The notes beneath the pieces were generated by a model. That model did not search any database and was not told the origin of the DNA. It was given only the letters and a program-made list of their open reading frames with translations. Positions 34,621-42,858 of a stretch of DNA of 64,000 nt are shown here, one piece after another. The position numbers were made by a program, and so were the translations under genes. Numbering within the stretch: the stretch's first letter is position 1; every line of letters begins with the position of its first letter. This stretch comes from RGIG8244 sp045639325 (GTDB lineage: Bacteria > Verrucomicrobiota > Lentisphaeria > Victivallales > UBA1829), in the NCBI GenBank assembly GCA_045639325.1, contig JAZUCU010000043.1, forward strand, positions 145,143-209,142. Reading direction: 5' to 3'.

Positions 34621-34996
34621 TGTTTTCCTGTTCTTCCAGTTTCCGGATCAAAGCAAGGACACGGTCTCCTTCCGCAATATTATGATCGGGGCGGAAGTGA
34701 AGAACCGGAGTATATTTCAGCACAACGACTCTGGAAACATCGTCCTGAATTTCAGCCTTGCGGCGTTCCAGGGTACGGACAACTTCCGGAGACAATTCTG
34801 CGCCGAGGCAGCTGATATAAACTTCTGCTGTTTTCAGACCGGGTGAACATTCGACTTTTGTCACGGAGAGAATCGTGCCTTTTTCGTTCAAACCATGGAG
34901 TTCGATCCAGGACGCGATTTCCCGTTTCAAAAGTTCATTCACGCGCATGATGCGGTCCGTACAGCCTTTTTCTGACTGTCTGGGATTTTTACGCAT
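34607..34996 (-). CDS. rbfA: Ribosome-binding factor A
   Basis: 129 aa, KH-like fold protein needed for late 16S rRNA/30S maturation. The family start RIMRVNELLKREIASWI, the strand LSVTKVECSPGLKTAEVYIS and the end VLHFRPDHNIAEGDRV match. Ribosome site AAAGGA. Between infB and nrnA in the operon. Confidence 0.95.
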   Translation of the reverse strand: MRKNPRQSEKGCTDRIMRVNELLKREIASWIELHGLNEKGTILSVTKVECSPGLKTAEVYISCLGAELSPEVVRTLERRKAEIQDDVSRVVVLKYTPVLHFRPDHNIAEGDRVLALIRKLEEQENNENN

Positions 34997-35012
34997 AAGA
35001 AATAATCCTTTC

Positions 35013-37199
35013 TCAGCTGAGCGTGGCTTTCTTCAATTCGATCTCATAGAGATGAATAACGTCGCCTTCCGTGAAGTCCATAAAGTTGTCAAGCTTGATA
35101 CCGCATTCCAAACCGGCATGAACTTCTTTCACGTCATCCTGGAAACGGCGCAGGGATTTGACTTCACCATTGAAAATCAGTTCCTTATCGCGATAAACAC
35201 GGGCTTTAGCACCAACTTTTGCAGATCCTTTTTCCACCAGACATCCGCAGATTTTCGGACCTTTGGAGAGCTGGAAGATCTTCAGAATACGGACGGTACC
35301 CAGATCTTTTTCGCGTTTTTCCGGAGCAAGACGGCCGGTCAGCGCGTCTTCGATATCTTCCAGAAGTTCGTAAATGATGGAGTACAGACGGATTTCCACT
35401 TTTTCTTTCTTGGCGAGATCGTTGACGCCCGGATTAACGCGGACGTGGAAGCCGATGACGATAGCACCCGCAGAAGCTGCCAGCAGAACGTCGTTTTCAG
35501 AAATGGCACCGACACCTGCATGGAGCACATCCACACTGATCTTTTCAGACGGCAATTTTTTCAGAGATTCCACAATGGCATCGGCAGAACCGCGGACGTC
35601 GGCTTTCACCACGACCTTCAGGTTGTTGCGTTCGCCGGTATCCATCTGAGAGAACAAGTCTTCGAGAGAGGTTCCGGGCAGGCGGCTTGCGAGAGCTTCT
35701 TCACGGTTGTCAACAGAACGCTGTTCAGCCAATTCCTTGGCTTCTGCCAGAGATTCGCAGACGGCCAGCTTTGTCCCGGCTTCCGGCACGCCGGAGAGAC
35801 CGACGACTTTTACCGGAGTAGCAGGACCTGCCTGCGGGATGCGTTTGCCGCGGAAGTCAATCAGAGAACGGACTTTACCGAAATATTCACCGCAGATTAC
35901 GGCATCGCCGACGCGGAGTGTCCCGTTACGCACCACAACGCTGGCTGTGGGGCCGAGGCCCTGTTCCAATTCTGATTCCAGTACGAATGCCATGGCAGGA
36001 CGTTTGGGATTTGCCTGCAATTCCAACATTTCAGCTTCCAGCAGAATACGTTCCAACAGGTCGTCAATACCTGCACCGGTACGCGCAGAAACACGGATTG
36101 CCGCTGTTTCACCGCCCCAGTCTTCACTCATCAAACCATTCTGCTGCATATTGAGAAGGACTTTATCCGGATTGGCGCCGGGCAGGTCCATTTTGTTGAT
36201 TGCCACGATAATAGGCACGCCTGCTGCTTTTGCATGGTTCATGGCTTCGATTGTCTGCGGCATGAAACCGTCGTCCGCAGCAACAACCAGAACCACAATG
36301 TCTGTCACGTTGGCACCGCGTGCACGCATCTGTGTGAACGCTTCGTGTCCGGGAGTGTCAACAAAAGTGATCGTCTTGCCGTTGATGTTTACGACAGAAG
36401 CACCGATGTGCTGTGTGATACCGCCAGCTTCCCCGGCTGCAACTTTCGTCTTACGGATTGTGTCCTGCAGAGAAGTTTTTCCGTGGTCAACGTGACCCAT
36501 GAATGTGACGATGGGAGAACGGGGTTTGATATCAGCGGGATTATCGTCATATTCCTTTTCTTCGGGCGCGACATTTTCGTTTTCGTTGGCATTATCTTTC
36601 TGCTCTGCGCCGCCGCGTTTGTCAATGACAAGAATCACGCCAGCCTGTTCGGCAACTTTCACCGCAATTTCATTATCCACAGTCTGATTGATGCTGGCAA
36701 GAACGTTCATCATCATGAGAGATGTGATTACTTCGTTGGGTTTCTTGCCGATAGCTTCTGCCAGATTTTTGACAATGACGGGGCTCTTCAGGTGTACTTC
36801 GCGCAAATCGCCATCTGCAATATCCTGAGCGGCTGCAGGGGCATTCTCCTTGTGTCCGGAAGATTTATTTTTACCTTTATTCCGTTCGCGGAACTTTTCA
36901 TTTTCTTCTTCATGCTTTTTATTTTTTGCATTGCCGGAAGAAGATTTCATTTTTTCCTTGCGTTCGAAATTGTCATCATCATCATATTCATCAGCAACGG
37001 ATACGGTTTCTTTCGGTTTGACTTTACCGGTCAATTCATCGAAATAAGCAGTAATCAGTTCTAAATCCTCGGCGGGGATGTTACTGGTCGCGGTGCGGAT
37101 TGCAGTGAATCCCTGATCCGCAAGCTCTTTCAATACTTCTTTGGACGTCATGCCGTACAAATCGGCAAACGCCTTCACTTTCATACTCTTCTTTTCCAT
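35013..37199 (-). CDS. infB: Translation initiation factor IF-2
   Basis: 728 aa GTPase that brings initiator tRNA to the 30S subunit. An N-terminal IF2_N helix bundle (KVKAFADLYGMTSKEVLKEL) is followed by a charged Lys/Glu/Asn-rich linker (residues 70-120). The G domain starts near 230: GHVDHGKT, DTPGHEAFT, NKMD. Domains II-IV follow to the C-terminal fMet-tRNA binding domain (KVHAGLECGIKLDNFMDF-like end). The N-terminal region is short for the family. The start could also be the ATG five codons later. Confidence 0.96.
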   Translation of the reverse strand: MEKKSMKVKAFADLYGMTSKEVLKELADQGFTAIRTATSNIPAEDLELITAYFDELTGKVKPKETVSVADEYDDDDNFERKEKMKSSSGNAKNKKHEEENEKFRERNKGKNKSSGHKENAPAAAQDIADGDLREVHLKSPVIVKNLAEAIGKKPNEVITSLMMMNVLASINQTVDNEIAVKVAEQAGVILVIDKRGGAEQKDNANENENVAPEEKEYDDNPADIKPRSPIVTFMGHVDHGKTSLQDTIRKTKVAAGEAGGITQHIGASVVNINGKTITFVDTPGHEAFTQMRARGANVTDIVVLVVAADDGFMPQTIEAMNHAKAAGVPIIVAINKMDLPGANPDKVLLNMQQNGLMSEDWGGETAAIRVSARTGAGIDDLLERILLEAEMLELQANPKRPAMAFVLESELEQGLGPTASVVVRNGTLRVGDAVICGEYFGKVRSLIDFRGKRIPQAGPATPVKVVGLSGVPEAGTKLAVCESLAEAKELAEQRSVDNREEALASRLPGTSLEDLFSQMDTGERNNLKVVVKADVRGSADAIVESLKKLPSEKISVDVLHAGVGAISENDVLLAASAGAIVIGFHVRVNPGVNDLAKKEKVEIRLYSIIYELLEDIEDALTGRLAPEKREKDLGTVRILKIFQLSKGPKICGCLVEKGSAKVGAKARVYRDKELIFNGEVKSLRRFQDDVKEVHAGLECGIKLDNFMDFTEGDVIHLYEIELKKATLS

Positions 37200-37259
37200 A
37201 TTCTCTCTAAACCTCCGGGATTTTCTTCAAAACTTATATTCTGCTCAAATACCCTAAAA

Positions 37260-38495
37260 TCAACGTCCCAATGCCTGATCGATTGCCTGCAGCGTTGCAT
37301 CTTCAAGCTCTTCGATCTTCGCCAGGTCTTCACCGGATACTTCTTTCAATCCGTCAAGGGAGAGGTAACCGTTGTTCACCAGAACTTCTGCCTGTTCAGC
37401 AGAAATGGAGAGCTGAGATGCCAGATCTTCCACCGCCTGCTGTTTCTGTTCTTCGAACCCGGGTTCTTCTTCCGGCTCTTCGATTTCAATGTTGATTGTC
37501 CACTGGAGAAGTTTCTGTGCCAGACGTACGTTCTGTGCTTTTCTGCCGTATGCAAGACGGGAGTTTTCTTCATTAACATATACTGTATACTGTTTGCGGA
37601 TACGATCTTCTTCCACACCCAGAATCTTTGCCGGCTGCATGGCGTTTGCCAGATACACATGGGGATCGTCATCATAACGGATGATATCCACACGTTCATT
37701 GCCCAGTTCGTTGGTAATGTTACGGACGCGCAACCCGCGCACGCCTACACAGGCACTGACTGCATCCACGCGGGGATCTGTGCTGCGGACCGCGATTTTT
37801 GTACGGATACCGGCTTCACGGGCAATCCCCATGATTTCCACAATACCATCATGAATTTCGGAAACTTCGCGTTCAAACAATTTGCGGATGAAATTCACGG
37901 AAGAACGGGAGAGGATCAATGCCGGACCTGCGGTTTCTGTATCGACGCGGACCAGAATGGCGTTGATGCGGTCGCCAACCTGATAGCTTTCACCCGCAAC
38001 ACGGTCTTTTGCTGCAATGATACCTTCGGCTTTCTGACAGTCAACAATCACGTTGCCTGCATCAATGCGGCGCACGGTACCGTTGATCAATTCACCGATC
38101 TGTTCTTTGAATTCTTCGCCGACCAGTTCTTTTTCCGCTTTACGGAGCTGCTGTTTGATGGCATGTCCGGCGGTCTGGGCTGCGATACGTCCGAAATCAC
38201 TGGGGGTGACTTCCCATTCCACAATATCGCCGATTTCGGCAGAGGGGATCCGTGTCTTTGCTTCGGCAAGGCTGATCTGATCATTTTCTTTGACTACTTC
38301 AACCACGCACATTTTTGCCCAGACTTTGATCGCACCGGTTTTGCGGTCCATGCGGATAATGACATCATTCGTTGAATGAACTCCTTTTTTAAAACCGCTT
38401 GCCAATGCATTTTCAATTGCTGTCATCAGCTGTTCTTTGCTGATGCCGCGTTCCTGTTCAATGTTTTCCAATATTGCAATCAATCCACTGCTCAT
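37260..38495 (-). CDS. nusA: Transcription termination/antitermination factor NusA
   Basis: 411 aa from the ATG at 38495 (MSSGLIAILENIEQERG is the family start); the frame extends upstream without support. Order: N-terminal RNA polymerase-binding domain, S1 domain (INGTVRRIDAGNVIVDCQ), then two KH domains (AGIRTKIAVRS, GVRGLRVRNIT, NERVDIIRYDDDP). After a Glu-rich linker there is one C-terminal helix-hairpin-helix repeat (ISAEQAEVLVNNGYLSLDGL). First gene of the operon; rimP, usually upstream, is absent here. The leader is about 145 nt if the mapped promoter is right. Confidence 0.96.
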   Translation of the reverse strand: MSSGLIAILENIEQERGISKEQLMTAIENALASGFKKGVHSTNDVIIRMDRKTGAIKVWAKMCVVEVVKENDQISLAEAKTRIPSAEIGDIVEWEVTPSDFGRIAAQTAGHAIKQQLRKAEKELVGEEFKEQIGELINGTVRRIDAGNVIVDCQKAEGIIAAKDRVAGESYQVGDRINAILVRVDTETAGPALILSRSSVNFIRKLFEREVSEIHDGIVEIMGIAREAGIRTKIAVRSTDPRVDAVSACVGVRGLRVRNITNELGNERVDIIRYDDDPHVYLANAMQPAKILGVEEDRIRKQYTVYVNEENSRLAYGRKAQNVRLAQKLLQWTINIEIEEPEEEPGFEEQKQQAVEDLASQLSISAEQAEVLVNNGYLSLDGLKEVSGEDLAKIEELEDATLQAIDQALGR

Positions 38496-38647
38496 ATTCT
38501 CACCATTCTCCGTCGTTCCCCGGATTCTTTCTCTTTCCGGAATACTGATACACCATAGAAAAAAACGCTGCAAAACGACAAAAAACGAGACGTGACCACC
38601 GGGGCAGTCCGTCTTCTTTTGCCGAGATACAGTGTTACCGACACCAT

Positions 38648-38675
38648 AACATACAACCATTCATGGATTTTTCAA
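38648..38675 (-). promoter_or_regulatory. Candidate sigma-70 promoter of the nusA operon
   Basis: Minus strand -35 TTGAAA (38675-38670), 16-nt spacer, -10 TATGTT (38653-38648). Confidence 0.5.
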
Positions 38676-38737
38676 CCTTATTTCTATTATTTTTTAAATA
38701 TTTTTATTCTAATTTTTCCGTTTTTTTGCTTTTTTAC

Positions 38738-38766
38738 TTGACATTTTCATTTTTTTGAAGTAGATT
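38738..38766 (+). promoter_or_regulatory. Candidate sigma-70 promoter of the sigma factor gene
   Basis: Perfect -35 TTGACA (38738-38743), 17-nt spacer, -10 TAGATT (38761-38766). Confidence 0.6.
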
Positions 38767-38798
38767 ACACCGGAATTGAAACCAGAAGAGGTCCCCCA

Positions 38799-40130
38799 GT
38801 GCCTGATACAGATGACTATTTTAATGGAACATCAACCAATCATCCGCTGAAGTACAGTGATGATGCCGATTCCCTCGGCATCTACTACCGACAGTTGGCT
38901 GACAGTAAGCCTTTGTCATCGGAGGAAGAATTGGAATTATGGAAAAAAATGGAACAAGTTTCCATTCAGATCCGTAATATATTGTATCGTTTTGCTTTTC
39001 TTGTTCAGGAATATATCAAGCTCTTTAAGTATACCTCACCCGAAGAATTGGGCGAAGATTTTTTTATCCCGCGTTCCGAAAATCTGCGCTATCCTATTAA
39101 AGAAATTACACAATGGTGTGCCGCGCTGGAAAAGCATGCAGCCCAAATGGAATCCTTTAAATGTAATTCTTCTGCTGCAAAGCTTCAGAAATTTTCTGAT
39201 AAATCCGTGGAGCTGCTTTCTCAATATCCTGCACGCATCAATAAACTTTATGAATGGCAGAATGTCGTAAATGTTTATCGTACCCAATTCCTCTCCACTG
39301 AACTCTCCGATGAAGAAAAGGTTTTTCTGGAAGAAAAACTTTTCATGCAGAAAGATGATTTTCTTGCTGCAATGGAGAATTTGGATGAGGCGTATAAAGA
39401 TCTTGATGCCATCCGGAAGCAGATCTTGACTGCCAATCTCAGGCTCGTCGTCAGTATCGTACAGCATTTCAAAAGGAATACTATTCAGACGGGTGATTTG
39501 ATTCAGGAGGGAAATCTTGGTTTGATCCGTGCCCTCGAACGGTTTGATTACCGGCTTGGGCATCGTTTTGCAACGTATGCAACCTGGTGGGTTAAACAGG
39601 CTGTATCCAGAAATGTTGCCGCCCAGACAAGAATTATCCGCATCCCGGCACACATGCTTTCCATTATCTCCCGGATTAATCGGGCAGAACGAACTTTTAT
39701 TCAGGAGAATGGACACGAGCCCACGATTGATGAAATTGCTGCCATTCTTGAAATGCCCAGAGAGCGAATTAATTCCATTAAGAAAATGTCCGCTCAGACA
39801 ATCTCACTTCACGCGCCGGTTTCTCAGGACAGCAGTGCTCCGGAGATAGGGCAGCTTCTGGCGGATGACGATGATGATAATCCGGTCCGGCAGCTGGCGT
39901 TCAGTATGTTGAAAAAGCGGCTCAATGAAGCGTTGGGGAATCTGACGGAACGGGAACAGCAGATTATCCGTCTCCGTTTCGGGCTTGCCGGTAATAAGGC
40001 TATGACTTTTGTAGAACTCAGCGAGCTTTTCGGTTTGACGAAAGAGCGAATCCGGCAGCTGGAAATGCGTGCATTACGGAAACTGCGTGAGCCCGGCGTA
40101 TCCAATTATTTTGAAGACTATTTCCTTTAA
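38799..40130 (+). CDS. Sigma-70 family RNA polymerase sigma factor (group 1/2)
   Basis: 443 aa, GTG start with GAGGT 7 nt upstream. Region 1.2 (DSLGIYYRQLADSKPLSSEEE) is followed by a helical non-conserved insert of about 140 aa. Region 2 is canonical (ANLRLVVSIVQHF, DLIQEGNLGLIRALERFDY, RFATYATWWVKQA) with the -10-melting aromatics. Region 3 (HEPTIDEIAAILEMPRERI) and region 4 (LTEREQQIIRLRFGL, FGLTKERIRQLEMRALRKLR) complete it. It has no region 1.1, so it may be a group 2 (RpoS-like) factor instead of the housekeeping RpoD; sequence alone does not settle that. A small heat-shock operon converges on it. Confidence 0.9.
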   Translation: MPDTDDYFNGTSTNHPLKYSDDADSLGIYYRQLADSKPLSSEEELELWKKMEQVSIQIRNILYRFAFLVQEYIKLFKYTSPEELGEDFFIPRSENLRYPIKEITQWCAALEKHAAQMESFKCNSSAAKLQKFSDKSVELLSQYPARINKLYEWQNVVNVYRTQFLSTELSDEEKVFLEEKLFMQKDDFLAAMENLDEAYKDLDAIRKQILTANLRLVVSIVQHFKRNTIQTGDLIQEGNLGLIRALERFDYRLGHRFATYATWWVKQAVSRNVAAQTRIIRIPAHMLSIISRINRAERTFIQENGHEPTIDEIAAILEMPRERINSIKKMSAQTISLHAPVSQDSSAPEIGQLLADDDDDNPVRQLAFSMLKKRLNEALGNLTEREQQIIRLRFGLAGNKAMTFVELSELFGLTKERIRQLEMRALRKLREPGVSNYFEDYFL

Positions 40131-40131
40131 T

Positions 40132-40185
40132 GAAAAAAACAGCGACAGTAACAGATTTTTTGTGATCTATCACCGCCGCTGAAAA
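40132..40185 (-). terminator. Intrinsic terminator of the Hsp20 operon
   Basis: Long imperfect hairpin (arms CAGCG...AGAT and ...ATCT...CGCTG) followed on the minus strand by T7 next to 40136. The plus side lacks a T-run, so it mainly ends the minus transcript. Confidence 0.7.
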
Positions 40186-40214
40186 AAAACAGGACTGCTT
40201 GTCAAATCTCTTTG

Positions 40215-40592
40215 TTATGAGACTTTGATACGATGTACTTTTGCGTGTTCTGATTTCGGAAGAGTCAATGTTAAGACCCCATCCTGTGTTGATGCTGTGA
40301 TCCCCTGAATATCGATACATTCCGAAAGTTGGAATTCACGATGGAATGCAATCGGAATTCCGCCTTTGCGCAGACAGCTTTCTGCACGGACGCGCATGAC
40401 GCGGTCTTTTACTTCGATTGTGACGGTATCTTTGGATGCGCCCGGAATTTCAAACCAGATGGTGATTGCATCTTCGCCATCGAGGACGTCAGCAATGGCC
40501 ATCATTTCGTGCATTTGCACTTTTGTTTCGCAAGGGGCTTTCTTTTCGTCTTTGACTGCATTGCAGCATGTGTTGTTGTTTTCTGTTGTCAT
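40215..40592 (-). CDS. Small heat-shock protein (Hsp20/alpha-crystallin), gene 2
   Basis: 125 aa holdase chaperone that keeps unfolded proteins soluble. The alpha-crystallin domain spans about residues 35-120, with the strand pattern TIWFEIPGASKDTVTIEVKDRVM and the closing A-x-x-x-x-G-V-L-T-L-T-L-P motif. The N-terminus is Cys/Lys rich and short. It lies 25 nt after the other Hsp20 gene in the same direction; the pair forms one operon with a probable sigma-54 promoter. Confidence 0.92.
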   Translation of the reverse strand: MTTENNNTCCNAVKDEKKAPCETKVQMHEMMAIADVLDGEDAITIWFEIPGASKDTVTIEVKDRVMRVRAESCLRKGGIPIAFHREFQLSECIDIQGITASTQDGVLTLTLPKSEHAKVHRIKVS

Positions 40593-40617
40593 GATTCTGT
40601 TCCTTTCTGATAATATT

Positions 40618-41061
40618 TTATTTTACTTCGACAATACGATGATTTACGGTTTCGGTTTCCCGGGGGATGGTGACGGTCAGGACGCCATCCTTGTATTCCG
40701 CTTTTGTGTCAGCTCCGCGAACCGGTCCCGGCAGATGTACGGTTTCTGTGCAGGTGCGGCAGGAACGTTCTCTGCGGATAAAATGTCCTTTGTGTTCTTT
40801 CGGAGTAGTCTCACTTTCTGCTGTAACGGTCAATTGTGTCCCGGTTACTTCCACGTGGATCTTATCGGCTTGATAACCGGGAAGCGGAAAGTGAACTTTC
40901 ACTTCATTCTCCGTTGCTTCCATCTGTACGCCCGGCATGCCGTGTGTTCCTATGAATTCCGGAGAAAAATCCGAAAATGAGTTGAAAACATGTCTCAAAA
41001 AACGGTCAAACTCTGCTAAATTACGACCTTCCATCCATCTGCGGTTCATCAGTTCATGCAT
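40618..41061 (-). CDS. Small heat-shock protein (Hsp20/alpha-crystallin), gene 1
   Basis: 147 aa from the ATG at 41061, which has AAGGAG 8 nt upstream; the frame is open further but without a ribosome site. The N-terminal arm resembles class A Hsp20 (FDRFLRHVFNSFSDF). The alpha-crystallin domain runs from VQMEATENEVKVHFPLPGYQ to the signature KAEYKDGVLTVTIPR. Ends in a short C-terminal extension with IVEV, the I-x-I/V type motif used for oligomerisation. First gene of the pair. Confidence 0.93.
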   Translation of the reverse strand: MHELMNRRWMEGRNLAEFDRFLRHVFNSFSDFSPEFIGTHGMPGVQMEATENEVKVHFPLPGYQADKIHVEVTGTQLTVTAESETTPKEHKGHFIRRERSCRTCTETVHLPGPVRGADTKAEYKDGVLTVTIPRETETVNHRIVEVK

Positions 41062-41130
41062 TTTTACTTCTCCTTTATCTTTCAGGTTCAAACTTTTATC
41101 GGCTCCGTTGCCGCTCTTCGATCCTGTATA

Positions 41131-41148
41131 TAGCAAGTCCCGTGCCAA
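41131..41148 (-). promoter_or_regulatory. Sigma-54 (RpoN) -24/-12 promoter of the Hsp20 operon
   Basis: The minus strand reads TTGGCACGGGACTTGCTA, an essentially perfect match to the sigma-54 consensus TGGCAC-N5-TTGC with correct GG/GC spacing. Predicted start near 41121, a 60-nt leader before the first Hsp20 gene. No CIRCE or sigma-32-type element was seen. Confidence 0.8.
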
Positions 41149-41166
41149 CTCTGTTATGATATAGAT

Positions 41167-41183
41167 TGTGACAATATGTCGCA
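41167..41183. promoter_or_regulatory. 17-nt inverted repeat upstream of the sigma-54 promoter
   Basis: TGTGACA-ATA-TGTCGCA, one mismatch in 7-bp arms, centred about 54 nt upstream of the predicted start. Possible binding site of an enhancer-binding protein or other regulator. Confidence 0.45.
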
Positions 41184-41224
41184 TGTTGCAAAATATATTT
41201 AAGTGTCAATTTGTCTCATAATAC

Positions 41225-41252
41225 TTGACTTTTTGAAAACTTAAGGTACATT
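41225..41252 (+). promoter_or_regulatory. Candidate sigma-70 promoter of the zinc protein/exonuclease operon
   Basis: -35 TTGACT (41225-41230), 16-nt spacer, -10 TACATT (41247-41252). Confidence 0.45.
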
Positions 41253-41293
41253 TCCTGTTATATCATTAAATATTAATTGGAGATAATGCTGAA

Positions 41294-41686
41294 ATGAAAC
41301 CCGGTCAGTTGTTTGATTGTCCGCACTGCGGCGAAAATACGTTTCTTATGAAGGAAGCCGTTATGGATGGTTGGACAAAGAAGTGTGACGTGCTGAAATG
41401 TTCATCCTGTGGTGCTGTGATCGAGGAAATCAAAGAGGAAGCAGTTATTGCGGGTCAGACGGGTAAAGATAACAGTAAACGTAATGCTTTGGCGGCATTG
41501 TTCGGTGAGGAGCCGGAAGATCATAAAGCTGCCAATGCGGATTTCTTCAATACGGAAAAGAAATTTTGTCGGGATTGTCAATTCAGAGTGATGAATGCGT
41601 TTCGTATCCGCTGCGGGAAACACGAGAAAGACGTGAACCCGATGGATGATTGTCCTGATTTTAAACCTCGGATGGAAGAAAAATGA
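41294..41686 (+). CDS. Double zinc-binding protein of unknown function
   Basis: 130 aa. An N-terminal zinc ribbon (Cys9-x2-Cys12 and Cys36-x2-Cys39) and a C-terminal second Cys group (CRDC, then RCGKHEKD, then DDCPDF). No family name can be given. The stop codon overlaps the start of the exonuclease gene by 4 nt (ATGA), suggesting the products are made in fixed ratio and possibly act together on nucleic acid. Confidence 0.75.
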   Translation: MKPGQLFDCPHCGENTFLMKEAVMDGWTKKCDVLKCSSCGAVIEEIKEEAVIAGQTGKDNSKRNALAALFGEEPEDHKAANADFFNTEKKFCRDCQFRVMNAFRIRCGKHEKDVNPMDDCPDFKPRMEEK

Positions 41687-42609
41687 AACAAGTGTTATTA
41701 ATAGACGCATACGCGTGGATCTATCGTTCCTATTATGCGATCCGGCTTTTGACGAACAGTCAGGGGCAGCCGACCAATGCTGTTTTTGCAATGATCCGTT
41801 TTCTTTTGAAGTTGCAGGATGAATATCCGGAATTTGACGGTGCATTTATTTTTGACAGTGGTAAACCACAGCATCGTCTTGCGCTTGCCCCGCAGTATAA
41901 AGCGAATCGCCCGCCCATGCCGGATGAGTTGAAACAACAGACCGGGATTATCCGTGAATTGATTACGGATTTCGGCTGGCAGAGTGTTGCGCAGGAAAAT
42001 TGGGAAGCGGATGATTTGATTGGATGCATTGTGAAAAACTTTCCGAATCGGGATTTTCGTATTGTTTCCGGAGATAAAGATTTGTCGCAGCTGATTCAAT
42101 CGCCCCGTGTGGAAATGCTGGTTCCTTCTCCGGATGGTAAGACTTTACAGAAGCGCGGGGATGTTGAGACGGTGGAAAAATTCGGAGTGCCGCCCTGTGC
42201 GATTCTGGATTATCTTTCTTTGATTGGTGATACATCCGATAATATTCCCGGCATTGAGGGTGTGGGGCCGAAGACGGCGGCTCAGTTGCTTCAGCAGTTT
42301 GGATCCATTGATGCCATGCTTGCGGAACCGGAAAAAATCAAGCGCGAAACATTGCGTAATAAAATAGTGGAAAACCGGGAACGGTTGATGATCAACCGTC
42401 AACTGGTCAGTCTGCTGCAGGAGCCGGAAGCGGGGATGGTATTGACGGAAAGTCAATTCGAACGCAAGACGCCGGATTATCATAAAATTCTTTCGACGGC
42501 TCAGGCGTTGGAGCTGCGCAGTATGTATAAAGACCTGGAAAAACGCGCTGCGGAGGTGTCACCGGTGGTGAAAAATGAGGAAAAATGGGAGCAAGGCGAA
42601 CTTTTTTAA
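41683..42609 (+). CDS. Stand-alone 5'-3' exonuclease (DNA polymerase I N-domain type)
   Basis: 308 aa. Structure-specific 5' nuclease like the N-terminal domain of Pol I, used to remove RNA primers or flaps. Visible acidic metal positions: LLIDAYAWIYRSYYAIR (Asp8), IFDSGKPQHR, WEADDLIG and SGDKDLSQLI, then the H3TH DNA-binding motif GIEGVGPKTAAQLLQQFGS. No polymerase domain follows. The last residues WEQGELF resemble a C-terminal sliding-clamp-binding peptide. Coupled to the upstream zinc protein. Confidence 0.92.
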   Translation: MKQVLLIDAYAWIYRSYYAIRLLTNSQGQPTNAVFAMIRFLLKLQDEYPEFDGAFIFDSGKPQHRLALAPQYKANRPPMPDELKQQTGIIRELITDFGWQSVAQENWEADDLIGCIVKNFPNRDFRIVSGDKDLSQLIQSPRVEMLVPSPDGKTLQKRGDVETVEKFGVPPCAILDYLSLIGDTSDNIPGIEGVGPKTAAQLLQQFGSIDAMLAEPEKIKRETLRNKIVENRERLMINRQLVSLLQEPEAGMVLTESQFERKTPDYHKILSTAQALELRSMYKDLEKRAAEVSPVVKNEEKWEQGELF

Positions 42610-42640
42610 TTGAAAAATTCAAAAAAAAAGAGTAGCGGAC

Positions 42641-42668
42641 TTGCAAAGTTGAAAAAAAGGTTTATATT
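42641..42668 (+). promoter_or_regulatory. Candidate sigma-70 promoter of the rpmH-rnpA-yidD-yidC-jag cluster
   Basis: -35 TTGCAA (42641-42646), 16-nt spacer, -10 TATATT (42663-42668), 55 nt before rpmH. Confidence 0.65.
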
Positions 42669-42723
42669 ATAAGGATTTTGTAATTCAGATTAATTACTTA
42701 CATGAATAGAAAGGTCAAAAACA

Positions 42724-42858
42724 ATGAAAAGAACGTATCAGCCTTCCGTGATTAAAAGAGCACGCAAATTCGGTTTCCGCGCCAGAATGGCAACCCGTGG
42801 TGGACGCAAAGTTCTCGCACGTCGTCGTCAGAAAGGTCGTAAAACTCTGACCGCTTGA
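42724..42858 (+). CDS. rpmH: 50S ribosomal protein L34
   Basis: 44 aa, highly basic, classic L34: MKRTYQPSVIKRARKFGF at the start, RMATRGGRKVLARRR in the middle and KTLTA at the end. Ribosome site AAAGGT 9 nt upstream. First gene of the conserved rpmH-rnpA-yidD-yidC-jag cluster. Its stop TGA overlaps a TTG that may start rnpA. Confidence 0.97.
   Translation: MKRTYQPSVIKRARKFGFRARMATRGGRKVLARRRQKGRKTLTA

Larger units (their letters stand above)
38496..38798. other. Divergent intergenic region between nusA and the sigma factor gene
   Basis: 303 nt holding one minus promoter for nusA and one plus promoter for the sigma factor, listed separately. The nusA side is a long leader; no conserved RNA element was recognised in it. 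Confidence 0.6.

Noticed and set aside
37260..38660. Longer NusA beginning at 38660
   Set aside because: The extra 55 residues are not NusA-like and cover the probable leader. MSSGLIAILENIEQERG at 38495 is the family start.
41062..41293. CIRCE/HrcA or ROSE-type thermometer for the Hsp20 operon
   Set aside because: No TTAGCACTC-N9-GAGTGCTAA inverted repeat and no obvious ribosome-site hairpin; the sigma-54 element explains control.
42610..42723. Replication origin next to rpmH
   Set aside because: The rpmH cluster often lies by dnaA/oriC, but no dnaA gene or DnaA boxes (TTATCCACA) are visible here.
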